Shown here in pieces: positions 1-5,520 of a stretch of DNA of 6,859 bases (within the stretch, counting starts at the first letter, position 1; every line of letters starts with the position of its first letter). The DNA comes from a bacterium (GTDB lineage Bacteria; Pseudomonadota; Gammaproteobacteria; Burkholderiales; Methylophilaceae). Where the stretch lies: the NCBI GenBank assembly GCA_027310505.1, contig DAIDAS010000053.1, positions 1-6,859 on the forward strand, read 5' to 3'. Below the pieces are notes generated by a model. It saw only the letters and a program-made list of their open reading frames with translations, was not told the DNA's origin and ran no database searches. Made by a program: the position numbers and the translations under genes.

Positions 1-580
1 GTGCCATACGATCCTGCTTTGCTTGCAATTCCGCCTGCTGCTGAGGGGTTAGTGGAGCACTATTCGCCCCAGGGTTGACTGTGTCCTGCTTAGGTATCTG
101 TCCGCTACCGCCTCCAATTGGAGGGACGTTAGTTGGGGGAATGATAGTTGCAACAGCCTTCCCATTCTTCATTTCTGGTTTCCCATTCACTTCAGGGATC
201 ACCGATTTGTTGGGAACGACAGGGCTTTTGCCGGTCTGACCACCAATATCCGTATCGGGCTTTGTGACCTCAACATCAACCTGGTCATTCAGCGGGACAA
301 TTTTTGGCTTTTCTGTCAACTCTGCCCCAGGGGACGAGCCAATACCTTTGTCATCTTTGTCTTCGACCTTCTTCACTGCAACAGGGGTTGGCGGCTTGTT
401 TTCACCAATCTGACTTATCCCGGCCATGAAAATGAGTACCAGGGCAGCAATGAAAAGAAAACCCACGACGAGCACACGCTTTGAGATGCGATCTGAGAAC
501 TTTGGTTTCGGGCGGATTTCACCTGCGATCGATGGCACCCCGGACGCAAGATCAAATGGGTCTGCAGCTGGATGGGTCAT
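1..580 (-). CDS. trbI: TrbI (VirB10-like) conjugal transfer protein, partial: N-terminal 193 residues
   Basis: TrbI is the VirB10-like subunit of the mating-pair-formation channel. It is anchored in the inner membrane and spans the periplasm into the outer-membrane core complex. The frame stays open from ATG 580 to the window edge, so the C-terminal beta-barrel-like domain lies outside. Visible are a short cytoplasmic N-terminus (about 1-34, with basic KPKFSDRISKR just before the membrane), one transmembrane segment (about 36-57), and a long Pro/Lys/Gly-rich periplasmic linker (about 60-175). A Gln-rich helix start follows (LTPQQQAELQAKQDRM), as is usual before the conserved VirB10 domain. 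The start overlaps the trbG stop (ATGA, 4 bases), implying translational coupling; a GGGG stretch lies 8 bases upstream. No trbH lies between trbG and trbI. The assignment rests on architecture plus position, because the diagnostic domain is missing. Confidence 0.88.
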   Translation of the reverse strand, partial: MTHPAADPFDLASGVPSIAGEIRPKPKFSDRISKRVLVVGFLFIAALVLIFMAGISQIGENKPPTPVAVKKVEDKDDKGIGSSPGAELTEKPKIVPLNDQVDVEVTKPDTDIGGQTGKSPVVPNKSVIPEVNGKPEMKNGKAVATIIPPTNVPPIGGGSGQIPKQDTVNPGANSAPLTPQQQAELQAKQDRMA

Positions 581-1482
581 TGAGAAGCCCCAGCAAAGCC
601 AAATTTAGACCATACACTTTTTTCCTTCTTCTTCCAGTAGATCTGAACTTTTTCAGAACCAATACGCAATTCACCCTTGGCGAACAACTTATCAACCACA
701 TAATGTGTCTTGCTGGTATCCGGATCAGTATCAACCCGGTAATTCACAACCATGGCCTGATTATCATCATCGAGCAACACCAACACCGGACTTTCTTCCG
801 CCCGGATTCCCTTCGGCATCTCCATGTAGACACGACCACCATCATTGAATACTCGCAGTGGTTTAAAATCCGCCCGGCCTTCCACTCGGTAATCGAAGTC
901 AAGCTTATCGATGGATACTGGGCGCGGCATAACATTTTGGCGCTCTTCTTTGGCCGTGACTGCCGCTGCCGCACCTGCCTTCTCTTCCCAGTCTGACACC
1001 AACTCCTGTGGGTAGTAGAAACCAACCCGATTTAGATATACGCCTTCCTGTTTTGGCGAGTAAAGTTTGATGTGATAGGTGCGCCGATCCGTCGTGATGA
1101 TGACGTTTGATTCCAGACTGGTATCATGCGGCTGAAAGATCACATGTTGGACAGGAAGGCTATGTTCAACAGATTCAGCCCCGCTCCAGGTCCAGTTGAC
1201 GCCATCCCCAAGGATAACCTTCTTGACCTTTTCGCCGCCCTGCATCTCAACATCACAGGCACGGGTTGGAGAGCAAGTGAGTTTCGGCATTGATTGCCCA
1301 TAAGCAAAGACGACTTTGCCATCCGAAGACATAATTGGATGAGCCTTGCCACCACTTTGCCAGACTTTGGCCTGAGCAACTGCAGCGTCCTCAAGCTCGT
1401 TATACTGCGCGCCTGCATGGGATAGACTACTGGCGGAAAAAACATATACCGCCAAAAACCGGATAATCGTATTCGTTCTCAT
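577..1482 (-). CDS. trbG: TrbG (VirB9-like) conjugal transfer protein
   Basis: TrbG is the VirB9-like periplasmic/outer-membrane core component that assembles with TrbI. The 301-residue protein begins with a Sec signal peptide (hydrophobic about 7-20, likely cleavage after SHA at 23). Family features are visible. An N-terminal domain (about 50-145) holds VVFAYGQSMPKLTC, a Cys-x5-Cys pair (C70 and C76), GDGVNWTW, and NVIITTDRRTYHIKLYS, which is highly typical of TrbG/VirB9. A linker rich in Ala/Glu/Lys (about 165-185) leads to the C-terminal domain (about 195-290), with DFDYRVEG, FKPLRVFNDGGRVYMEMP, VNYRV and the closing KVQIYW. ATG 1482 is preferred over GTG 1485 because an AAGGTG ribosome-binding site sits 5 bases before the ATG. 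The ATG shares its A with the trbF stop (TGATG), and the gene's stop overlaps the trbI start. Length and motifs match an intact family member. Confidence 0.94.
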   Translation of the reverse strand: MRTNTIIRFLAVYVFSASSLSHAGAQYNELEDAAVAQAKVWQSGGKAHPIMSSDGKVVFAYGQSMPKLTCSPTRACDVEMQGGEKVKKVILGDGVNWTWSGAESVEHSLPVQHVIFQPHDTSLESNVIITTDRRTYHIKLYSPKQEGVYLNRVGFYYPQELVSDWEEKAGAAAAVTAKEERQNVMPRPVSIDKLDFDYRVEGRADFKPLRVFNDGGRVYMEMPKGIRAEESPVLVLLDDDNQAMVVNYRVDTDPDTSKTHYVVDKLFAKGELRIGSEKVQIYWKKKEKSVWSKFGFAGASQ

Positions 1483-2174
1483 CACAACACCTTCATCCAG
1501 CTAATTTCCGACACGAAGAATCCAATCGGATTTATCCGAATTCCTTCTTCCAATTCAGGAGGTGCAAGCTTGTAAACCACCGTAGCTTTCCACTTCTCCA
1601 CCCCAATTTCTTCACCCTGCAAATTAAATGAATGTTCTTCCCATTCGATCTGGTTTGTATTCGCCGAGATCGGCAAAACAGTTTTAACCTGCACCTGGAC
1701 TGTTTTGGTCTGCGAAACTTCGTTAGGAGGTGCTTTTCGCAATTCAGTCCGCACATACACAGTTGCTGCACCAGTTAAACGTGAAAATCCTTTTGTGAGA
1801 TTCACTTTATTGGCTTGCACGTCCGTGGATACTGTCCGCAGATGTTCAATCAGATCGAACATCTCGCGATAAATAAGACGCTTAGGATCCTTGACTGCAT
1901 CTTCCCCTGACAACGCGCGCACAGCCAAGGTCCGTCCGAGCTTATCGACCTCGACAATCATTGGCACGAACTTGGATTGAGATCCGACGTAAACCAATCC
2001 ACCAACTGCAAGTGTTGTGATGCCGAGACAGAAGAAAGAAAACATGCGCCAATTTGCCACCTGGGCCGTCAACCTTAGAAAGGTATCGTTATGCGCAGCG
2101 CCAGCACGGACCCAAGGGGCATCAATGCCACCAACCTCGCTAACACCCGCAGTCTTTTTAGAAAACAATGCCAT
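1482..2174 (-). CDS. trbF: TrbF (VirB8-like) conjugal transfer protein
   Basis: TrbF is the VirB8-like bitopic inner-membrane protein that nucleates type IV secretion assembly through its periplasmic NTF2-like domain. The protein is 230 residues. It has a cytoplasmic N-terminus (1-42) with the APWVRAGAAHNDTFLRLTAQVANWR stretch typical of TrbF, one transmembrane segment (about 43-64), and a periplasmic domain (about 68-230). That domain contains FVPMIVEVDKLGR, a helical region with the VxxDxQxxK-type pattern (TDVQANKVNL), alternating strands TVQVQVKTVLPIS and IEWEEHSFN, and the closing INPIGFFVSEISWMK. The last carries the NPxG motif (215-218) at which VirB8 proteins are recognised. The start has a good ribosome-binding site (GAGG 6 bases before ATG). 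A 70-base gap with a candidate regulatory element precedes it, so it may begin its own transcription unit trbF-trbG-trbI. Confidence 0.94.
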   Translation of the reverse strand: MALFSKKTAGVSEVGGIDAPWVRAGAAHNDTFLRLTAQVANWRMFSFFCLGITTLAVGGLVYVGSQSKFVPMIVEVDKLGRTLAVRALSGEDAVKDPKRLIYREMFDLIEHLRTVSTDVQANKVNLTKGFSRLTGAATVYVRTELRKAPPNEVSQTKTVQVQVKTVLPISANTNQIEWEEHSFNLQGEEIGVEKWKATVVYKLAPPELEEGIRINPIGFFVSEISWMKVL

Positions 2175-2201
2175 TGAATTCCTCGCTAACTTATCTGTTT
2201 A

Positions 2202-2238
2202 TGCATTATTTCATAATGTACAAACTTTTGCAGCAAAA
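2202..2238 (-). promoter_or_regulatory. Candidate operator/promoter module upstream of trbF
   Basis: The gap between the four-cysteine protein and trbF holds a 13-bp palindrome (TTTTGC, one central base, GCAAAA; 2226-2238). Eleven bases on in the transcription direction is an AT-rich 13-mer ATGAAATAATGCA (2202-2214), containing AATAAT, which resembles a -10 box. The plus strand here also shows CATTAT-TTC-ATAATG (2204-2218), a second inverted repeat. Both palindrome and 13-mer recur upstream of trbJ (5418-5476) in the same order and orientation, which is the main reason to call this regulatory. I see no convincing -35 box at normal spacing, so the promoter part is weak. The palindrome is too tight (one-base loop) to be a terminator hairpin. 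Confidence 0.4.
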
Positions 2239-2244
2239 CCTCGC

Positions 2245-2841
2245 CTAATAAGCCCCGAATATGCCAGAGCAGTCATGTGTGTACACCAACCCGGCCTTTC
2301 CGGAATTTCTGGCTGTGGCATCCATTTGGATAAACACTCTTCGCATATGGTCTGCCGTAATATTGGTTGTGAGTTCTTGGAGATCTTGCACGGTTTTTCC
2401 TTTCTGAGCAGTCAATATCCCGTGCGCTGCATAAACTCGAAAGTTTTGTCTACCAGACATTTCGCACATGCTTGCCAGTGACCCATGAAAAACCACATAC
2501 GTCTGACTTGCTGGCAAGGCAGGATAATACCCATCCACAGGCGGAACCAACCCAGACTTAAAGGCACCCCAGCCACCTGCAGCAGTCCAATAGGCCATTG
2601 CACCGCTATTAAGTTGGGCTCCGATACCAAATGCACCAGGTTGCCCTGCATCCGCATCCGATGTCACAGTCACACGCAATTCATAAATTTCACAATTGTC
2701 TCCGCCGATAGTGTTTGAGCCATAATCACTCATTCCTAACCTGTATTTCACACAAACCATATCTGCGAATTGCCCAGCGGACACTGTTCCAGCAGTTATC
2801 AGCAACATGCCAGCCATCAAAATCCGTAAAAAAATGACCAT
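2245..2841 (-). CDS. Unrecognised exported protein with four cysteines, between trbL and trbF
   Basis: I do not recognise this family. The 198-residue product starts with a clear Sec signal peptide (MVIFLRILMAGMLLITAGTVSA, likely cut after A22), so it should act in the periplasm, at the outer membrane or on the surface. The mature part has four cysteines (C30, C50, C126, C191), which could form two disulfides. It is rich in Gly, Ala and aromatics in the middle (AYWTAAGGWGAFKSG about 83-97, YYPALPASQTYVVFHG about 105-120) and has a charged helical stretch (about 147-173). No transmembrane segment is visible after the signal and there is no lipobox. The start is set by GGAGG 4 bases before ATG. 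It lies 36 bases after trbL in the same direction and is probably cotranscribed. Standard trb clusters have no gene here. An accessory role in pilus or mating contact is inference from location only. Confidence 0.85.
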   Translation of the reverse strand: MVIFLRILMAGMLLITAGTVSAGQFADMVCVKYRLGMSDYGSNTIGGDNCEIYELRVTVTSDADAGQPGAFGIGAQLNSGAMAYWTAAGGWGAFKSGLVPPVDGYYPALPASQTYVVFHGSLASMCEMSGRQNFRVYAAHGILTAQKGKTVQDLQELTTNITADHMRRVFIQMDATARNSGKAGLVYTHDCSGIFGAY

Positions 2842-2877
2842 ATATCCTCCATATGAGACTCGTATTGACTAAAGAAA

Positions 2878-4335
2878 TTAATCGGCATGGTGTGTGTTTA
2901 TACTTACATGAGTCGCAGCAGATTCCCGCGCCACGTGATCATTCACCGCTGCCATACGTTCTCCAAACGTTGGACTCTTAGGTGCCTGCTGCCCCAGACT
3001 GTCCAGCAATTTATCAAGTTTTTGATCCGTAGCACTTGCTGGCGCACTAATCCCTGCTGTTGCCCCAGATCCTGTTCCTGATGTTGCTGTTGGCGGCATT
3101 TCGGCTGAGCCTGCAGACAGCCCTGTATCAGCACTCTTCAAACTATCCCCACCCGGCATTGCTGCTCGGCTCTCACCCCCAGTGCCTGGGGTCGCCTTCT
3201 GGGAAGGATGACTTGGATCAGATCTAAGCGACTGTAATGTAGGCTCAGGAGCTTTTGGAGGCGGAGTGGGCGGGGTCCCTACCGGTTTGGCATCCCTACC
3301 ACCGCCACCAGAATTTGAAGCATTGGTGATCGAGCCCCCACCACCTCCTAGACTCTTCAGAAAATCACCCATAGATTGTCCACCCTTTGCCGTACCGGCT
3401 GCAGCTGCAACACCCCCAGTTGCAACAGCAGCTCCAGCAGCTGCGCCAAGCGCGGCGGCAGAAGCCACGTCAGCTGTACCGAAGCTTGTGCTCCCACTTG
3501 CAAGACTAGATGCGAGTGAATCTGATTTGAAGGCTAAGAAGCCTAGTAGTGCATATGCTATAACGGCAGCAAATACCGTACTCCAGATGCCATCAATTGA
3601 GTCTGACGTAATGCTATTAATTACCACAATCAGATTGTCTGACATTCCTCCCATGGTTTTCAAAATAAGGGCAAGGAACATGACCCGATAAAGCAATGAG
3701 ATTAAGGATTTGAATGGTGCTATCCCCTGATCTTTAAGGGCATTCAAACCCAAAAAGGCGAAACTCAGCGGAGACAGCATGATAATTAGCATTGTTTCAA
3801 TTTTAATTAGAAATACCTTAAAAGCGATTAAAGCCGAAGTTGCAATAATAACAACCCCCAGGAGCCCACCAATAAGGGATGGCATAAATAAGTCAGTAAT
3901 GCCTGAAGCCGAATTTATTTTACCTAGCAACATACCAGCCAGATCAGCCCCTTGGCTTATAATGCCACCCGCATCGAAACTCCCTGCTCCGGATATCGAC
4001 CCCGCTGTAGTGAAGAATCCTTTGCTTACTTTATCGATAAATTCGCCGCCATTGGACATGACATAAAAACAAAACCCAAACCACAACAAGCTTCCTAGCA
4101 GTTTTCCAAAAACCGCTTCAATATCGGCGCCACTTTTCAGTAACCCAATATTCGTAATCAGGAATTGAATAAGGACAAATGATGAAAGCCATAATATGGC
4201 AGTGGTCTGCAATGCTCCCATAGCCCCAGTAATAGCGCCACGAAGATTAGTATCTAGCAAATCTAAAGCGCCTGCATTGGCTATTGCCGGAATCAATGCA
4301 ATTATTGTCCCTAGCATAAACATGTTTTTTTTCAT
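2878..4335 (-). CDS. trbL: TrbL (VirB6-like) polytopic inner-membrane conjugal transfer protein
   Basis: TrbL is the VirB6-like integral inner-membrane component of the conjugation channel. The 485-residue protein starts with a signal-like segment (MKKNMFMLGTIIALIPAIANA, about 1-21), as is common in TrbL. It has hydrophobic segments at about 44-64, 77-94, 152-173, 178-196, 211-228 and 250-268. A core loop contains KIETMLIIMLSPLSFAFLGL and the PFKSLISLLYRVMFLALI region, typical of TrbL/VirB6. An Ala-rich stretch (about 288-315) follows, then a long disordered hydrophilic tail rich in Gly, Pro, Ser and Thr (GGGGG near 330-334, PTPPPKAPEP near 356-365), ending in a more ordered segment (about 436-470, KLDKLLDSLGQQ). 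ATG 4335 is chosen over TTG 4350 because AAGG lies 7 bases upstream of it. The membrane half is visibly AT-rich and the tail GC-richer. It lies 27 bases after the lipoprotein gene. Confidence 0.93.
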   Translation of the reverse strand: MKKNMFMLGTIIALIPAIANAGALDLLDTNLRGAITGAMGALQTTAILWLSSFVLIQFLITNIGLLKSGADIEAVFGKLLGSLLWFGFCFYVMSNGGEFIDKVSKGFFTTAGSISGAGSFDAGGIISQGADLAGMLLGKINSASGITDLFMPSLIGGLLGVVIIATSALIAFKVFLIKIETMLIIMLSPLSFAFLGLNALKDQGIAPFKSLISLLYRVMFLALILKTMGGMSDNLIVVINSITSDSIDGIWSTVFAAVIAYALLGFLAFKSDSLASSLASGSTSFGTADVASAAALGAAAGAAVATGGVAAAAGTAKGGQSMGDFLKSLGGGGGSITNASNSGGGGRDAKPVGTPPTPPPKAPEPTLQSLRSDPSHPSQKATPGTGGESRAAMPGGDSLKSADTGLSAGSAEMPPTATSGTGSGATAGISAPASATDQKLDKLLDSLGQQAPKSPTFGERMAAVNDHVARESAATHVSINTHHAD

Positions 4336-4362
4336 CAAATGCCCTTTCAAACCAAGTGCGAC

Positions 4363-4423
4363 TTAAATCCCACCCAAATGTTCACCAGGTTTTAACTTAC
4401 TGGTACCATCACCCATGATGTTC
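4363..4423 (-). repeat. 61-bp direct repeat, copy in the 3' end of the lipoprotein gene
   Basis: These 61 bases, which include the stop codon, match the last 61 bases of trbJ at 56 positions. The five differences are all transitions and all fall in third codon positions, so both copies encode the same 19 residues, NIMGDGTSKLKPGEHLGGI. The copies lie exactly 197 bp apart and end at equivalent stop codons. Beyond the 61 bases, weaker codon-level similarity seems to continue for roughly ten more residues if one codon gap is allowed (KENVKKN against KQENNRN). Confidence 0.95.
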
Positions 4424-4539
4424 TTTTTAACATTCTCTTTATCAGCATGCTTTTCTTGCTGTTTTTCATCATCGGTTTGATTACAGCCAGCCAGACCAAC
4501 AATACTCACGCTTACCATAATTAACAGAATTCTTTTCAT
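4363..4539 (-). CDS. Small lipoprotein between trbJ and trbL; TrbK/Eex-like by position
   Basis: The 58-residue product has a basic N-terminus (MKR), a hydrophobic core and a clear lipobox LAGC (16-19), so C19 should be lipidated. The mature part is about 40 residues: a charged, Lys/Glu/Gln-rich linker (about 21-39) and a 19-residue tail (40-58). A strong ribosome-binding site (GGGGAG) sits 6 bases before ATG. Small lipoproteins at this place are TrbK (RP4 and Ti plasmids, entry exclusion), Eex between the VirB5 and VirB6 genes of IncN plasmids, and in some VirB systems VirB7. Position and size support that class, but I see no family-specific residues. Entry exclusion is therefore likely but not shown, and a VirB7-like core role is the alternative. 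Its C-terminal tail is identical in protein sequence to that of the neighbouring TrbJ (see the repeats). Confidence 0.85.
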   Translation of the reverse strand: MKRILLIMVSVSIVGLAGCNQTDDEKQQEKHADKENVKKNIMGDGTSKLKPGEHLGGI

Positions 4540-4559
4540 TTAATTCTCCCCTCTATGTA

Positions 4560-4620
4560 TTAAATCCCGCCCAAATGCTCACCAGGTTTTAACTTACTGG
4601 TGCCATCACCCATAATATTC
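4560..4620 (-). repeat. 61-bp direct repeat, copy in the 3' end of trbJ
   Basis: This is the partner of the copy at 4363-4423. It encodes TrbJ residues 218-236 plus the stop codon, in the same reading phase relative to the repeat. Because the phase and stop match, recombination between the copies would remove 197 bp containing the whole lipoprotein gene and leave the TrbJ tail unchanged. Confidence 0.95.
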
Positions 4621-5270
4621 CTGTTGTTCTCTTGCTTTGCCTGCGACTTGGCTTCCTGCCCTGCCATGTACGCATCAGAAGCCAGGTTCTGAGTTGCGAT
4701 CAAATCGTTTGATTTCTGCATTTGTTGAATCTGTGCAACATTGATTTCGCTCAGAGTCTGCAGCGCCGCCACATTGCCTTGACTTTGCTGGGACTTATTA
4801 AACAAAGCGGTAATCGCGGCAGTATCGTTCGAATAAGCATCTCTATGCATACCGGCAGCACGCATCGCACCGCCTAGCGTATCTTGGCTGGCATTCGTCC
4901 ACAATTTAAATTTGTCCGAAAACTTTCCAGCCAATGGCGATTTATACTTATTCGCGAAATTCGAGTCAATTGACGCCATAGTCCCTCCGATCGACTCGCC
5001 GGCCTGCATTACCCCGCCGATCCCGTTTACTAACCTGGAGACATCCGTTCCCATCAAACTTGCTGGGTTTAATTGGAGGTTCTGCAACTGAGTCTGATAT
5101 TGCTTCAATTGTGTCGCGAACTGCTGAACCTGTTGCGCATACTGTTCAGCCAACTGCACATTATTCGCAATTTGAGTGACTTCGGTAGCACCTGCCAAAC
5201 CGCCGCCGTCGCCGGCAAAAACTTGATTATTCGCGATTAGCGATATCGCCAATAAAAGCACATGAGGCAT
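4560..5270 (-). CDS. trbJ: TrbJ (VirB5-like) conjugal transfer protein
   Basis: TrbJ is the VirB5-like exported subunit associated with pilus assembly and recipient contact. From ATG 5270 it is 236 residues: a signal peptide (MPHVLLLAISLIANNQVFA, cut near 19), then a Gln-rich amphipathic helix typical of TrbJ (TQIANNVQLAEQYAQQVQQF, continuing KQYQTQLQNL, about 32-66). The middle carries DSNFANKYK and FKLWTNASQDTLGGAMRAAGMHRD. A second helical stretch at about 165-212 includes LSEINVAQIQQMQKSNDLIATQNLASDAYMA. The tail is shared with the adjacent lipoprotein. The start is uncertain. GTG 5282 would give a better basic n-region, and the frame stays open upstream to ATG 5393 (277 residues, with a strong ribosome-binding site). 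That extension is Met/Arg/Ser-rich with an unusually long pre-signal region and appears to be a shadow of the small gene at 5227-5397. The family call is firm; the start is about 55% sure. Confidence 0.9.
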   Translation of the reverse strand: MPHVLLLAISLIANNQVFAGDGGGLAGATEVTQIANNVQLAEQYAQQVQQFATQLKQYQTQLQNLQLNPASLMGTDVSRLVNGIGGVMQAGESIGGTMASIDSNFANKYKSPLAGKFSDKFKLWTNASQDTLGGAMRAAGMHRDAYSNDTAAITALFNKSQQSQGNVAALQTLSEINVAQIQQMQKSNDLIATQNLASDAYMAGQEAKSQAKQENNRNIMGDGTSKLKPGEHLGGI

Positions 5271-5397
5271 TTTGAATCCCACGACGCCTTTCTTCAGCGA
5301 TGGCTCTCTCAACTTCATCCGAAGTGAACGCCGTTTCAACATACGATCCTGCGAGATCATCATGCTTGATTGGTATGATTTGCTCGTTTTCATCCAT
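5227..5397 (-). CDS. Probable small acidic cytoplasmic protein (56 aa) overlapping the trbJ start
   Basis: This frame runs from ATG 5397 to TAA and encodes an unrecognised 56-residue protein beginning MDENEQIIPIKHDDLAG and containing a charged helical segment SDEVERAIAEERRRG (about 26-40). It has no signal peptide or membrane segment. Evidence for coding: 19 of its first 42 codons begin with G, the usual bias of a translated frame, against about 6 of 42 in the overlapping upstream extension of trbJ. A GGAGG lies 4 bases before the ATG, the same spacing as for the gene at 2841. It overlaps the chosen trbJ start by 44 bases, which would couple their translation. The competing reading is that the same ribosome-binding site serves ATG 5393 of a longer TrbJ (spacing 8 bases from GGAGG). 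Function unknown. Confidence 0.5.
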   Translation of the reverse strand: MDENEQIIPIKHDDLAGSYVETAFTSDEVERAIAEERRRGIQNASCAFIGDIANRE

Positions 5398-5400
5398 AAT

Positions 5401-5406
5401 CCCTCC
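5401..5406 (-). promoter_or_regulatory. Strong ribosome-binding site GGAGGG shared by two alternative starts
   Basis: The minus strand reads GGAGGG here. It is 3 bases from ATG 5397 (small 56-residue frame) and 7 bases from ATG 5393 (long TrbJ form). Which ATG is used decides whether the 130 bases before the TrbJ signal peptide encode a separate protein. A small inverted repeat (CACTA, four-base loop, TAGTG; 5406-5419) abuts it and might fold in the mRNA, though a 5-bp stem is weak. Confidence 0.6.
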
Positions 5407-5417
5407 ACTATCATTAG

Positions 5418-5476
5418 TGCATTATTACATAACCTAAATAAATAACAAGGACAAGAAGTTATGTTTTGCTGCAAAA
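5418..5476 (-). promoter_or_regulatory. Candidate operator/promoter module upstream of the trbJ unit
   Basis: The 123-base gap between traB and the small gene has no recognisable terminator. It contains the 13-bp palindrome TTTTGC-N-GCAAAA (5464-5476) and, 33 bases on in the transcription direction, ATGTAATAATGCA (5418-5430). The latter differs at one base from the 13-mer upstream of trbF. A promoter can be proposed with TTGTTA and AATAAT separated by 16 bases, followed within about 20 bases by the ribosome-binding site. The shared palindrome suggests one regulator could act on both transcription units. Known Trb-cluster regulators are not encoded in this window. Confidence 0.42.
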
Positions 5477-5520
5477 GAATATACGCTGGTATTCCCTATT
5501 GTGCCGCAAGATTCATAACC

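Noticed and set aside
481..996. A 171-residue plus-strand open frame antisense to trbG and the start of trbI
   Set aside because: It lies opposite well-recognised genes, has no signal, domain or ribosome-binding site, and its composition looks like a reverse-strand shadow.
2017..2481. A 154-residue plus-strand open frame across the trbF start and the four-cysteine gene
   Set aside because: It runs antisense through two supported genes and the candidate regulatory gap, with no recognisable protein features.
2842..2877. A CATATG-centred near-palindrome between trbL and the four-cysteine gene
   Set aside because: The match is short and imperfect and coincides with the ribosome-binding site GGAGG; it is likely chance.
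3266..3691. A plus-strand frame encoding a Pro/Ala-rich protein opposite trbL
   Set aside because: Its Pro/Ala richness is the reverse reading of the Gly/Ala-rich TrbL tail; TrbL itself is clearly the coding frame.
5283..5474. Extension of trbJ upstream to 5393 or 5474
   Set aside because: The start at 5474 lies inside the candidate palindrome and has no ribosome-binding site. The 5393 start would leave about 41 residues before the signal peptide. Frame bias favours the separate small gene, though 5393 is not excluded.
5464..5476. Palindrome TTTTGC-N-GCAAAA read as a transcription terminator for traB
   Set aside because: The loop would be a single base, and no GC-rich stem with a following T run is present; an operator is the better reading.
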